Of a stretch of 64,000 bases of DNA, positions 8,614-16,920 are shown piece by piece (the first letter of the stretch is position 1; the number at the start of each line of letters is the position of its first letter). The notes below the pieces were generated by a model that saw only the letters and a program-made list of their open reading frames with translations, did not search any database and was not told where the DNA came from. Made by a program: the position numbers and the translations under genes. This stretch comes from Actinomadura latina NBRC 106108 (GTDB lineage: Bacteria > Actinomycetota > Actinomycetes > Streptosporangiales > Streptosporangiaceae): NCBI RefSeq assembly GCF_001552195.1, contig NZ_BCQS01000018.1, positions 186,001-250,000 on the forward strand, given 5' to 3'.

Positions 8614-9495
8614 ATGACGGAGAACCCCGGCCTGGCGCGGCAGATGTGGCATCAGCTCGAACCCGTGCACGCCCTGTTCTGGTACTCGCCCGACGTCTTC
8701 GCCGCCGCCGCGGCGCTCGGGTACGCGGTGGACACCCGCTGGCCCAGCTACTTCGCCTGGCGCGCCGCACCGCTCGGCGCCGCCGGCCCCGAGCGGGTGG
8801 CGTCCGCCTTCTACAGCTTCAGCCCGCGCATGGTGGCCGAGCACGTCCCCGCCGCCTGGACGGTCGCGCCGCCCGAGCGCGTCCTCGAAGCCCGGACGCG
8901 CGCCGTCGACCGCATGTACCGGACGCTGCTCGGCGACGGCATCGGTTCGCCGGACGTCGCCGAGGCCGCCGCGCTGGCCCGCGCCGCCGCCGCGGAGGCG
9001 AGCACCGCCGGACGCCCGCTCGCCGCCGCCGGCGCCGACCTGCCCTGGCCGGACGAGCCGCATCTCGTCCTGTGGCACGCGATCGGCATCCTGCGCGAGC
9101 AGCGCGGGGACGGCCACGTCGCCGCCCTCCTCGCCCACGGCCTCGACCCGGCCGAAGCCCTGGTCTCGTTCGCCGCGATCGGCGCCGCGCCCGCGGAGAC
9201 GTTCGCGAGCCGGGGCTGGACGGACGCCGAGTGGGCCGCCGCCCGCGACCGCCTCGCGTCCCGGGGCCTCGTCGACGCGTCCGGCGAGGCGACCGAGCGG
9301 GGCCGCGAACTGCGCGACTCCGTGGAGCGGATGACCGACGACCTCGCCTACGCGCCCTGGCGGACGCTCGGCGCCGACAAGGCCGACCGGCTCGCGCGGC
9401 TGACGATGCCGATCCTGGTCAAGGTGCTGGAGACGGGGCTGATGCCCGCGCAGAACACGCTCGGCATCGGCAAGGTCCAGGCGCCGCCCCGCTGA
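8614..9495 (+). CDS. SCO6745-family protein
   Basis: A 293-residue cytoplasmic protein. The N-terminal stretch LEPVHALFWYSPDVFAAAAA followed by YFAWRAAPLG and FYSFSPRMV is the hallmark I associate with the actinobacterial SCO6745 family. The C-terminal third (WTDAEWAAARDRLASRGLVD, then TERGRELRD) resembles a winged-helix module like that of MarR proteins. The function of the family is not established. An AAGGAG site precedes the ATG. Confidence 0.75.
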   Translation: MTENPGLARQMWHQLEPVHALFWYSPDVFAAAAALGYAVDTRWPSYFAWRAAPLGAAGPERVASAFYSFSPRMVAEHVPAAWTVAPPERVLEARTRAVDRMYRTLLGDGIGSPDVAEAAALARAAAAEASTAGRPLAAAGADLPWPDEPHLVLWHAIGILREQRGDGHVAALLAHGLDPAEALVSFAAIGAAPAETFASRGWTDAEWAAARDRLASRGLVDASGEATERGRELRDSVERMTDDLAYAPWRTLGADKADRLARLTMPILVKVLETGLMPAQNTLGIGKVQAPPR

Positions 9496-9574
9496 GTCGG
9501 CGCCGGGGCGGGCGCCAGGCGGTCCAGGTACGTGCCGGCCACGAGCGGCAGGAGCGGTGTCCGGTGGGCCGGGG

Positions 9575-10813
9575 TCACCTGGGGGTCATCACATGCGGAC
9601 GCCGCGGGTCGGGCCGGCGGTCGCCGCGAGCGCGCAGGTGGGCGGCGCGGAGGGCGACCTCGATGCCGAACCGGGCCTCCGGGTCGGCCAGCTCGTCGCC
9701 GAGGGTCTGCTCGATCTTGCGCATCCGGTACCGGACGGTCTGCGGGTGGATGTGCAGCAGGGCGGCGATCTCGGCGGCGGTGCCGCGGGTGACGAGCCAG
9801 GTCCGCAGGGTCTCGGTCAGCCGGTCCTGCTGGCCGGGCGTCATGCCGTCCAGCACGGCGAGGCGCCGCCGGGTCAGCTGGTCGACCAGCGCGGTGTCGG
9901 AGAGCAGCCACAGCGGGACGAGGTTCTCCTCGCACAGCGTCACCGGGCCGTCGAGGACGCCGTCGAGCGCGAGGCCGAGCGCCTGCCGGGCCCAGCGGAG
10001 CGAGTCGGCCGCCTGCCCGATCGGCATCGTGAGGCCGACCGCGACCCGGCGGCCCGGCAGCGCCTCGTCCAGCATCGCGCGGCGCTCCGCCGTGAACGCG
10101 CCGGGGAACAGCAGGTGCGGAGCGGCGCATTCCATGTCGGCGAGGACGTCCCCGTCCAGCGACGTCCACACGCAGCGGGCCTCGGGTTCGGCGGCGACGA
10201 GCGTGACCTCCTCCGGGACGGCCCATCCGGCGGCCTCGGCCGGTTCGGCGATCTCGGTCTCCGGGCCGTCCACGACCAGCCGCAGCAGCCGGCGGCGCCG
10301 CTCGTCCAGTGCCGGGATCGGGCGCGCCCTGGCCTCCCGGTAGCCGTCGAGCGACAGCGCGGCCAGTTCGTCCAGGTAGACGAACAGCGCGTCGGCGAGC
10401 CGCGACATGACGGACGCGGAGATGTCGTGGCGGGGCGCGACCCGCATGACGCGGCGCCACGCGACCTGCCCGCCGATGCGGTAGGCGGCCTGGAGCGCGT
10501 CCATGCTGCGGCCCTCGTGCGCCTCGTACTGGCCGAGGGTCCGCGCGGTCGCGGCGGCGTCGGCGTCGCGCTCGGCCGTTCCCGGCGCGGCGACGCGGTC
10601 GGCGAACGCCGCGAGGTGGTGCTCCACGCTGCGCCGCAGCACGTGCCCGTAGGGGCCGTCGAGCGGCCGGGCGTACACGGGGACGGCGCGGCGGATCTCG
10701 GTGACGATCTCGTCGGCGAGGCTCGGCAGCTCCGGTCGCATCAGCCGGGCGAGCCGCGGTGGGAGCCGCCCCGGACGCTCGGTGAAGCCTGCGGCTTCGA
10801 GGGGGCTGGACAT
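9575..10813 (-). CDS. PucR-family transcriptional regulator
   Basis: About 412 residues. The start at 10813 is chosen for its GGAGG site. The N-terminal helical domain (RLARLMRPELPSLADEIVTE) is the RsbRD-like sensor common to actinobacterial PucR proteins. A central GGDEF-like (CdaR) region follows, and the C-terminal helix-turn-helix is visible in LLHIHPQTVRYRMRKIEQTL. A paralogue with the same architecture lies at 30998-32200, so the two bracket the secreted-protein and Mce blocks. Ligand and targets are unknown. Its own upstream spacer with the divergent mannosyltransferase gene is unusually long. Confidence 0.85.
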   Translation of the reverse strand: MSSPLEAAGFTERPGRLPPRLARLMRPELPSLADEIVTEIRRAVPVYARPLDGPYGHVLRRSVEHHLAAFADRVAAPGTAERDADAAATARTLGQYEAHEGRSMDALQAAYRIGGQVAWRRVMRVAPRHDISASVMSRLADALFVYLDELAALSLDGYREARARPIPALDERRRRLLRLVVDGPETEIAEPAEAAGWAVPEEVTLVAAEPEARCVWTSLDGDVLADMECAAPHLLFPGAFTAERRAMLDEALPGRRVAVGLTMPIGQAADSLRWARQALGLALDGVLDGPVTLCEENLVPLWLLSDTALVDQLTRRRLAVLDGMTPGQQDRLTETLRTWLVTRGTAAEIAALLHIHPQTVRYRMRKIEQTLGDELADPEARFGIEVALRAAHLRARGDRRPDPRRPHVMTPR

Positions 10814-11308
10814 CGGCACACCTCCGGTTCTGCGGGACGCCCTGACCGTACGCACGCCCGGCACCACTGATCTGTAGCGCCGGAGAACAAAACTCCGCGC
10901 CCGCTGCTCACCTGATTACAAGGAACGCCCGGATTTCGATGCCACTGCTGAAGATCGTCGGTCTCCTGTCGAATATCGCGCCCGACATGCCGTGCCTCAC
11001 CCTTTTCGTGCCGGCCGTTCCACGACACACATGAATAGTTTTCACAAGCGGTCTCTCGTTCCCCGGGGGCCTGCTTCTTCGCGGGTTCGAGCGGTTCGAG
11101 CGGTGGCCGGCCGCACCGCCGTGCGACGTTCCTGCGCACAATCGGACCGCCGGCCATGCGGAAATTGTCATCGGTTGACATATCTCCATTCGCCCTTCAC
11201 CTGGCTGAGTGAGCGGCGTGTTTTCTTCGTCGCCGACTTGATTCATTCGGTGGTTTGCCCTGATTACGGTTCTGGATCCACGCCCATGCCGCAGCGAAGG
11301 GGAGTGCG
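10814..11308. other. Divergent intergenic region, 495 bases
   Basis: No convincing gene. It is less GC-rich than its surroundings and holds a TTGACA -35-like hexamer at 11175-11180 reading toward the mannosyltransferase gene, though no matching -10 box is clear. A short tandem repeat of GGTTCGAGC is at 11084-11101. It is a plausible site of PucR binding. Confidence 0.4.
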
Positions 11309-12877
11309 TTGACCGCCTCGGTAGCCGTGGAAGAAGCCGCGCCCAGGACGGACCGGCCGTCCAGGTGGCCGGCGTTCGCCTGGGGATGGGCCGGCCCCCT
11401 GTTCGTCTCGGTATTCGCCGGCGTGCTGGTGTTCCACCGGCTCGGCTCCCCGCACGCGCTCGTCTGGGACGAGACGTACTACGCCAAGGACGCCTGGTCG
11501 TTCCTGCACTACGGCATCGAGCACAACTGGCGCACCGGGACGGACGGCAACCCGGCAAACACGTACTTCCTCGCCGGGCATCCGGTGGCGGGGCTGGCGG
11601 GCGGCGCGGAGTGGGCCGCGCATCCGCCGCTCGGCAAATGGCTCATCGCGGCGGGGATGGCGGTCTTCGGCTCCGGTCCGTTCGGCTACCGCAGCGCCGC
11701 CGCCGCGGCCGGTGTCCTGGCCGTGCTGCTGCTCGCCCGGATCGCGCGGCGGATGACCGGGTCGACCGTCCTCGGCTGCGCGGCCGGACTGCTGCTGGCG
11801 CTGGACGGATCGTGGCTCGTGTCCAGCCGCGTCTCGATGCTGGACATCTTCCTGCTCGTCTTCGTCCTCGGCGGGTTCGGCTGCCTGCTCCTCGACCGGG
11901 ACAGGACCCGTGCCGCGCCGCCCGGGGCGTTCGCCCTGCGCGGGTGGCGGGTGGGTGCCGGAGTCTGTTTCGGGCTCGGGTGCGCGACGAAATGGTCCGG
12001 CGTCTACGCGATGCTCTTCTTCTGGATGCTGGTCCTCGTCTGGGATCGGAACGCGCGTAAGGACGCCGGGGCCGCAAAGCCCTGGCGGCGCATGCTCAAA
12101 CTCGACCTCCCGCCCTCATTGCTCCAGGTGGGGTTCGCCGCCGGCCTCGTCTATGTGGCCAGCTGGTGGGGCTGGTTCGCGTCCGGGACGGGCCTCCAGA
12201 AGAGCCTGTTCGGCCAGGTCGTCCCCGGATTCCAGCGCAACTGGGCCGAGCAGAACCCGAGCGGGATCTGGCCCGGGTTCCTGGACCCCCTCCGGTCGCT
12301 GTGGCACTACCACGCGATGACGCTGGACTTCCACAGCGGCGTCACGGGCCCCAACCCCGGTCAGTCCTGGCCGTGGCAGTGGCCCTACCTCGGGCACCCG
12401 GCGGTCATGTGGCGCACGGCCGTTCCGCAGGGGCAGGACGGGTGCGACGCCGTGAAATGCGTCAGCGAGATCGCCCACCTCGGTACGCCGGCGATCTGGT
12501 GGTTCTCCATCGTCGCGCTGCTCGCCATGGTGTTCTGCTCGATCCACCTGCGGGACTGGCGCGCCGTCACGGTGGCGGGCGGCTTCCTGGCGGGCTGGCT
12601 GCCCTGGTTCCCGGCCGCGCTCGACGACCGGACGATGTACTCCACCTACACGCTGCCGATGCTGCCGTTCGCGATCCTCGCGATCGTCCTGCTCTTCGAG
12701 GCGATCCACGTGCCGCACCGGGGCCGGCCCGTGATCCGCGCCGTGACCGGCGTCGCCGGAGCCGGCTATCTCGCGGCCGTCGCGGCGAACCTGCTCTACC
12801 TCCATCCGATCCTCACGGGCACGGCCGTCCCGGACGCCGACCGGCTGGCGCGCCTGTGGCTTCCCGGCTGGACGTGA
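11309..12877 (+). CDS. Pmt-type protein O-mannosyltransferase (GT39, polyprenyl-phosphate-mannose dependent)
   Basis: A 522-residue multi-spanning membrane enzyme that would transfer mannose from polyprenyl-phosphate-mannose to Ser/Thr of exported proteins, acting at the outer face of the membrane. The catalytic-loop motif VWDETYYAKDAWSF lies near residue 52. It is followed by a periplasmic loop (EWAAHPPLGKWLIAAGMAVF) and SRVSMLDIFLLVFVLGGFG, typical of actinobacterial Pmt. Length matches the family. The TTG start at 11309 has an AAGGGGA site. It begins a same-strand run of secreted-protein genes, one with a Pro-Thr linker that is an attractive substrate. Confidence 0.88.
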   Translation: MTASVAVEEAAPRTDRPSRWPAFAWGWAGPLFVSVFAGVLVFHRLGSPHALVWDETYYAKDAWSFLHYGIEHNWRTGTDGNPANTYFLAGHPVAGLAGGAEWAAHPPLGKWLIAAGMAVFGSGPFGYRSAAAAAGVLAVLLLARIARRMTGSTVLGCAAGLLLALDGSWLVSSRVSMLDIFLLVFVLGGFGCLLLDRDRTRAAPPGAFALRGWRVGAGVCFGLGCATKWSGVYAMLFFWMLVLVWDRNARKDAGAAKPWRRMLKLDLPPSLLQVGFAAGLVYVASWWGWFASGTGLQKSLFGQVVPGFQRNWAEQNPSGIWPGFLDPLRSLWHYHAMTLDFHSGVTGPNPGQSWPWQWPYLGHPAVMWRTAVPQGQDGCDAVKCVSEIAHLGTPAIWWFSIVALLAMVFCSIHLRDWRAVTVAGGFLAGWLPWFPAALDDRTMYSTYTLPMLPFAILAIVLLFEAIHVPHRGRPVIRAVTGVAGAGYLAAVAANLLYLHPILTGTAVPDADRLARLWLPGWT

Positions 12878-12928
12878 CCGCCACGTGAACCCGCACGACC
12901 GCAGCAGCTCCAGGAGAGGGGATCGACG

Positions 12929-14287
12929 ATGAGGATCCGGGCCCGCTGGGCGCTCGGCGCGGCGACGGCCGCCGGGCTCGGCGCGATCGTGACCGGGTCG
13001 CTGCCCGGCGGTGCGGCGCGGGCGCAGGAGGCCGACACCGCGCTCCACTACACGTGCGCCTTCCCGTCCGGGACGTCGGAGAAGGTGGACGTCCGCGTCC
13101 AGGGGACGTTCCCGGCGGCGGGGACGACCGGCAGGCCCGTCCAGCCGGGACGGGTCACCGTGACCGTGACGATTCCCGCGTCCGCCGAGGTGACCGGGCT
13201 CGGCGGCGCGACGGTCGTCGGCACCGCCCGGCTCGGGACGTCCGTGACCCAGAACGGCGAGGCGACCGCGGTGGGGTGGCCGGGCCTGGCCACCCCGGCG
13301 ACGCCGGTCCCCGCGGACGCCGATCTGGTGCTGGCGGCGTCCGGCGACGTCCCGCCGGTGACGCCCGCCGGGACGGGCGACCTGTCGTTCGCCGCCGGCG
13401 ATTTGGCCCTGACGCTCGCCCCGCGCGACGCCAACGGCGGGGAGCCGAAGGACGCGAAGCCTCCCCTCGCGATCACCTGTGAGGCACCGGGAGACCAGGT
13501 GATCGCCACGGTCCCCGTGTCGGCGGGAGCGACCCCGGCCCCCGCGGCGCCGGCCGCGCCCAAGGCCGGGCCGAAGGCCGCCGAGCCCCCCGGCGGGACC
13601 CCGGCCGAATGCGGGAAGTACGCGGGACCGACGGACGACTGGTACCCCGGCTGCACCTACCTGTCCGGGTTCTCCAACGTGAAGAAGCTCAAGGGCGCGA
13701 CGGTCCTGAACGACCCGCGGTTCGGGCGTCCGGCGCTCACCAACCTCGTCTACTCGCTCACCGACACGGGCGCGGCCGTCCGGCAGAAGTTCGTCGCGCC
13801 GCTGCGGTCGAGATCGACGTTCCTTACGTTCGGGTTCATGCCCACGACCGCCACGATGGAGCTGACGCAGCGCCCCCTGAAACCCGGCGAGGACTACGGG
13901 ACGTTCGAGGCGGTCAGCGACATGCAGACGGGAATCCAGTCCGTCAGCGCGCACATGAGGATGTCGATCCGCATCTACGACGTCCAGGTCAACGGGACCC
14001 CGCTGGACGTCGGCCCCCGCTGCCGGACCGCCCGCGACGTGGACATCACGCTCAAGGGCCAGATGCCCAACATCCTGCAGGGCGGGATCCTCGACGGCGC
14101 GTTCACCATCCCGCCGTTCTCGGGATGCGGCGTCGGCGAGAACCTCGACCCGCTGTTCAGCGGAACCGTCGCCGGCCCCGGCAACCTGCTGCGCGTCAGC
14201 CTCGGCTCCACCTGCATTCCGGACGCCGACATCAGCTGCCCGCCGGCCCTTCCCGAACCCTCCCGCTCCGCCGTCCCACAGAGCTGA
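12929..14287 (+). CDS. Secreted protein with divergent DUF6801-like domain and GF[LM]P-x-TA C-terminal domain
   Basis: A 452-residue exported protein. The signal peptide ends near GAARAQEA (residues 1-34). Residues about 38-190 resemble a divergent DUF6801 domain (LHYTCAFPSG at the start, a Cys near ITCEAPGD at the end). An Ala/Pro linker follows (about 195-222), then a C-terminal domain with paired cysteines and the motif FGFMPTTATMEL near residue 310. The last motif matches those in the products at 15594 and 16921. It is 51 bases downstream of the mannosyltransferase gene and probably co-transcribed. Function is unknown; an extracellular or wall-associated role is inferred. Confidence 0.75.
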   Translation: MRIRARWALGAATAAGLGAIVTGSLPGGAARAQEADTALHYTCAFPSGTSEKVDVRVQGTFPAAGTTGRPVQPGRVTVTVTIPASAEVTGLGGATVVGTARLGTSVTQNGEATAVGWPGLATPATPVPADADLVLAASGDVPPVTPAGTGDLSFAAGDLALTLAPRDANGGEPKDAKPPLAITCEAPGDQVIATVPVSAGATPAPAAPAAPKAGPKAAEPPGGTPAECGKYAGPTDDWYPGCTYLSGFSNVKKLKGATVLNDPRFGRPALTNLVYSLTDTGAAVRQKFVAPLRSRSTFLTFGFMPTTATMELTQRPLKPGEDYGTFEAVSDMQTGIQSVSAHMRMSIRIYDVQVNGTPLDVGPRCRTARDVDITLKGQMPNILQGGILDGAFTIPPFSGCGVGENLDPLFSGTVAGPGNLLRVSLGSTCIPDADISCPPALPEPSRSAVPQS

Positions 14288-14318
14288 ACCGTGCCCGTCC
14301 CCGAAGGAGAGGACCGCC

Positions 14319-15329
14319 GTGCCGACGACACTTCCCAAGGACCAATGGCGCCGCTGGATCGCCGAGAACCTGCTGCTCGGCAATCCGCCGGAGGCGATCC
14401 GCCCGGCGCTCGTCAAGAACGGATTCACCGAGGAGGAGGCCGCGCGGGAGGTGTCCGGCGCGCTGGCCAGCCCGTACGTGCAGGGCGCGTCCCGCATCGC
14501 CAACCGGCTCCGCAAGCGCGAATGGACGCTGACCGTCTACGGCCGGCTCGCCCGGATGCGCGCGGCCGCCGGCGGGATCGAACGCCGGGAACGGCTCTCC
14601 CGGGACGAGTTCTTCGAGGAGTACTACTTCCAGAACCGTCCGGTCATCATCACCGGGATGCTCAAGTCGTGGGCCGCCTGCACCAGGTGGGACTTCGACT
14701 ACTTCCGCGCGACCTGCGGCGACAATGAGGTCGAGGTGCAGTTCGGCCGCGAGTCCGACGAGAACTACGAGATCAACGGGCCGCAGCACAAGAAGCTGAT
14801 GAGCTTCCGCGACTACGTCGACATGGTGGAGAACGCCGGGACGACGAACGACTTCTACATGACGGCCAACAACACGTCCCGGAACCAGCAGGCGCTGGAC
14901 GTCCTCTGGGACGACATCGACCCGATCGCCGAATACCTCGACGGCGACGCCAGGGGACGCAGTTTCTTCTGGCTCGGCCCGGCCGGCACGAAGACGCCGT
15001 ACCACCACGACCTCACCAACAACTTCATGGCGCAGGTCATGGGCCGCAAGAAGGTCAAGATGGTGCCGCTGCACGACACCGCGTTCATCTACAACACGGT
15101 GCACTGCTATTCGGAGGTCGACGCGAGCGCCGTCGACTACGAGCGGTTCCCGGCCATGCGCAAGGCGCAGGTACTGGAGTGCGCGCTCGCGCCGGGCGAG
15201 CTGCTGTTCATCCCGATCGGCTGGTGGCACTACGTCGAGGGCCTGGACGCCACGGTCACGATGAGCTTCACGAACTTCCTGCGCTACAACGACTTCGCGT
15301 CCGACTACACCACCTACAAGCACCTCTGA
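14319..15329 (+). CDS. JmjC/cupin-like Fe(II)/2-oxoglutarate-type oxygenase
   Basis: A 336-residue cytoplasmic protein. The N-terminal ~50 residues form a small helical domain (WRRWIAENLLLGNPPEAIRP). The rest is a cupin-like JmjC fold with NRPVIITGML, the iron ligands H229 and D231 in TPYHHDLTNN, and the distal H304 in IGWWHYVEG. These match FIH/JmjC hydroxylases. The GTG start has an AAGGAGAGG site, 31 bases downstream of the preceding secreted-protein gene. It could hydroxylate a protein or small molecule; a neighbouring product as substrate is speculation, since those are exported and this protein has no signal peptide. Confidence 0.82.
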   Translation: MPTTLPKDQWRRWIAENLLLGNPPEAIRPALVKNGFTEEEAAREVSGALASPYVQGASRIANRLRKREWTLTVYGRLARMRAAAGGIERRERLSRDEFFEEYYFQNRPVIITGMLKSWAACTRWDFDYFRATCGDNEVEVQFGRESDENYEINGPQHKKLMSFRDYVDMVENAGTTNDFYMTANNTSRNQQALDVLWDDIDPIAEYLDGDARGRSFFWLGPAGTKTPYHHDLTNNFMAQVMGRKKVKMVPLHDTAFIYNTVHCYSEVDASAVDYERFPAMRKAQVLECALAPGELLFIPIGWWHYVEGLDATVTMSFTNFLRYNDFASDYTTYKHL

Positions 15330-15528
15330 CCGGCCCCCGCACCCGAAAAACTAGCACGGGGCGACAACGCTTCCGCAATTGTGTCAAACCATGAGCACGG
15401 CCTGCCCTATTTCCATCTGAATATGTCGGATCATGCGCATGACCGGCAATTTTAGAAAAGCCGCGAACCGGTGAGTGCGAACGCCTTCGATTTTGTCAGC
15501 GGACCGCGAAGACAGTGTGCATTGCAGC

Positions 15529-15541
15529 CGGTAGCTTACCG
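15529..15541 (+). promoter_or_regulatory. Short dyad upstream of the DUF6801 pair
   Basis: CGGTA-GCT-TACCG is a perfect five-base-arm inverted repeat about 55 bases upstream of the chosen TTG start. The surrounding 15330-15593 spacer is relatively AT-rich and likely holds the promoter for the next gene. Evidence is positional only. Confidence 0.25.
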
Positions 15542-15593
15542 CTCTGAAACGCAAGGTAATGCACTCGGTCTCGTCCAGACGAAAGGCAGGAAA

Positions 15594-16853
15594 TTGGAAG
15601 CCAAGCCCAGCAAGCGCAGGAGGACCGGGGCCAAGGGCCTCGCCGCGGCGGCCGTCGGCGGCCTCGGGCTCTCCATGCTCGGTGTGCTCGCCGCCGGCCC
15701 CGCGATGGCGGAGCCGGTCCACCAGTCGATCAACTACCACTGCGTCTTCCCGCTGATCGGCAACCAGCCGCTCACGGTGGACGTCGAGTCCGACATCCCC
15801 AAGGAGATCGCGGTCGGCGAGATGACGCCCGCGTTCCACATCAAGGCGACCGCGCACATCACGGGCACGATCACCAACGGGCTCCGCGCGGTGAAGGCCA
15901 CCAGCCTGGAGGGCACGGCCACGGCCGACGCGATGCTGTCGGTGCCCGAGTCGCCGGAGCTGCCGGTGGCGGTGGACGTGGTCATCCCGTCGGTCGCCAT
16001 CCCGCAGGAGGCGGGCGCGACCTGGGACCTGGTGGCCGAGGGCGACGCCCCGCAGCTCGTCTTCAGCGAGACCGGCCCCGGCTCGATCTTCGTCGAGAAC
16101 ATGCTGCAGCGCATCGACCCGAAGAAGGCCGACGGCACCGAGGTCTGGGCGGGCGGCAAGGACGTCCAGTGCACGAAGGACCCGGGCCAGACCGACCCGT
16201 TCGCGACCTTCCAGATCACCGACGGGACGCCCACCCCGACTCCCACCCCGACTCCCACCCCCACGCCCACCCCCACGCCACGCCCCCACCCGACCCCACG
16301 CCCCCACCCGACCCCCACCCCCACCCCTCCCAGCGGTGGTGAGCACTACGACTTCTCCATCGCCGGCCAGACGTTCGTGAAGGCTGCGAACGGCAAGGCG
16401 CCGCTGACGGGTTCCGTCGGCGCCGACCTCAACCTGGACACGGGCGAAGTCGCCGCGGACCTGAAGCTCGACCCGACCAAGGGCAACTTCCAGATCCTCG
16501 GCTTCCTGCCGGTGACCGCCGACATCGGCCTGAACTCGCAGGGCGCGACGACCGGCCTCTACAAGGACGGGCAGTTGACGACCAACACCAAGGTCATCAC
16601 CAAGCTGTCGTCGTTCAAGGCGTTCGGCGCGATCCCGCTGGGCGGCGGTGACCAGTGCCAGACGAAGACGCCGTCCGACGTGCAGCTGCAGTCGCCCGCG
16701 GGCGAGTTCTTCGACCCGGGCGCCGGCGGCGAGATCAGCGGCACGTACTCGCTGTCCGCCATCGAGAACTGCGGAGCGCTGACCAGCATCCTCAGCCTGT
16801 TCACCGCCGGTGACGGCAACACCATCAACCTGACCCTCACGCCCAAGGCGTAA
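15594..16853 (+). CDS. Secreted DUF6801-domain protein with Pro-Thr linker
   Basis: 419 residues from the TTG at 15594; an upstream in-frame start exists but would add an implausible leader. Basic residues and a hydrophobic core end at GPAMA, giving a signal peptide. The DUF6801 domain starts at INYHCVFPLIGNQPLTVDVE and ends at CTKDPGQTDPFATF. A Thr-Pro/Pro-His repeat linker follows (DNA 16227-16330), then a C-terminal domain with ILGFLPVTADI, AFGAIPLGGGDQC and a C-terminal LTLTPKA strand. The two domains are homologous to those of the next gene. The linker resembles targets of protein O-mannosylation. Function is unknown. Confidence 0.8.
   Translation: MEAKPSKRRRTGAKGLAAAAVGGLGLSMLGVLAAGPAMAEPVHQSINYHCVFPLIGNQPLTVDVESDIPKEIAVGEMTPAFHIKATAHITGTITNGLRAVKATSLEGTATADAMLSVPESPELPVAVDVVIPSVAIPQEAGATWDLVAEGDAPQLVFSETGPGSIFVENMLQRIDPKKADGTEVWAGGKDVQCTKDPGQTDPFATFQITDGTPTPTPTPTPTPTPTPTPRPHPTPRPHPTPTPTPPSGGEHYDFSIAGQTFVKAANGKAPLTGSVGADLNLDTGEVAADLKLDPTKGNFQILGFLPVTADIGLNSQGATTGLYKDGQLTTNTKVITKLSSFKAFGAIPLGGGDQCQTKTPSDVQLQSPAGEFFDPGAGGEISGTYSLSAIENCGALTSILSLFTAGDGNTINLTLTPKA
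16227..16330 (+). repeat. C-rich coding repeat for the Pro-Thr/Pro-His linker
   Basis: Imperfect tandem units related to ACCCCGACTCCC and CACCCGACCCC encode alternating Pro-Thr dipeptides, then Arg-Pro-His-Pro-Thr blocks. The C-rich strand bias and repeat structure make the number of units prone to slippage between strains. Confidence 0.8.
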
Positions 16854-16868
16854 GCGATCAAGGAAGGC

Positions 16869-16899
16869 GGCCCCCGCCGCACCGAGTGCGGCGGGGGCC
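16869..16899 (+). terminator. Strong hairpin between the two DUF6801 genes
   Basis: A perfect 14-base-pair stem (16869-16882 pairing with 16886-16899) closes on a three-base CGA loop. It sits 16 bases after the upstream stop codon and 22 bases before the next start. There is no T-run, as is usual for high-GC terminators. It may terminate or attenuate, setting different levels for the two paralogues. Confidence 0.75.
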
Positions 16900-16920
16900 G
16901 TCCCGTAGCGAGGACGACAG

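Noticed and set aside
9490..9530. GGCGCC-N6-GGCGCC dyad after the SCO6745-family gene as a terminator
   Set aside because: The stem is only six base pairs and each arm is itself palindromic. This is common by chance in such GC-rich DNA.
11084..11101. Two copies of GGTTCGAGC as an attachment or regulatory repeat
   Set aside because: Only two nine-base copies in tandem, without symmetry or associated genes; likely chance or slippage.
12116..14515. A minus-strand open frame of about 800 codons opposite the mannosyltransferase and exoprotein genes
   Set aside because: The plus-strand genes have signal peptides, ribosome sites and conserved motifs. The reverse frame has none.
16227..16330. Repeat cluster considered as a CRISPR or regulatory array
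   Set aside because: Units are short, contiguous and in frame, encoding Pro-Thr and Pro-His. There are no spacers and no cas genes.
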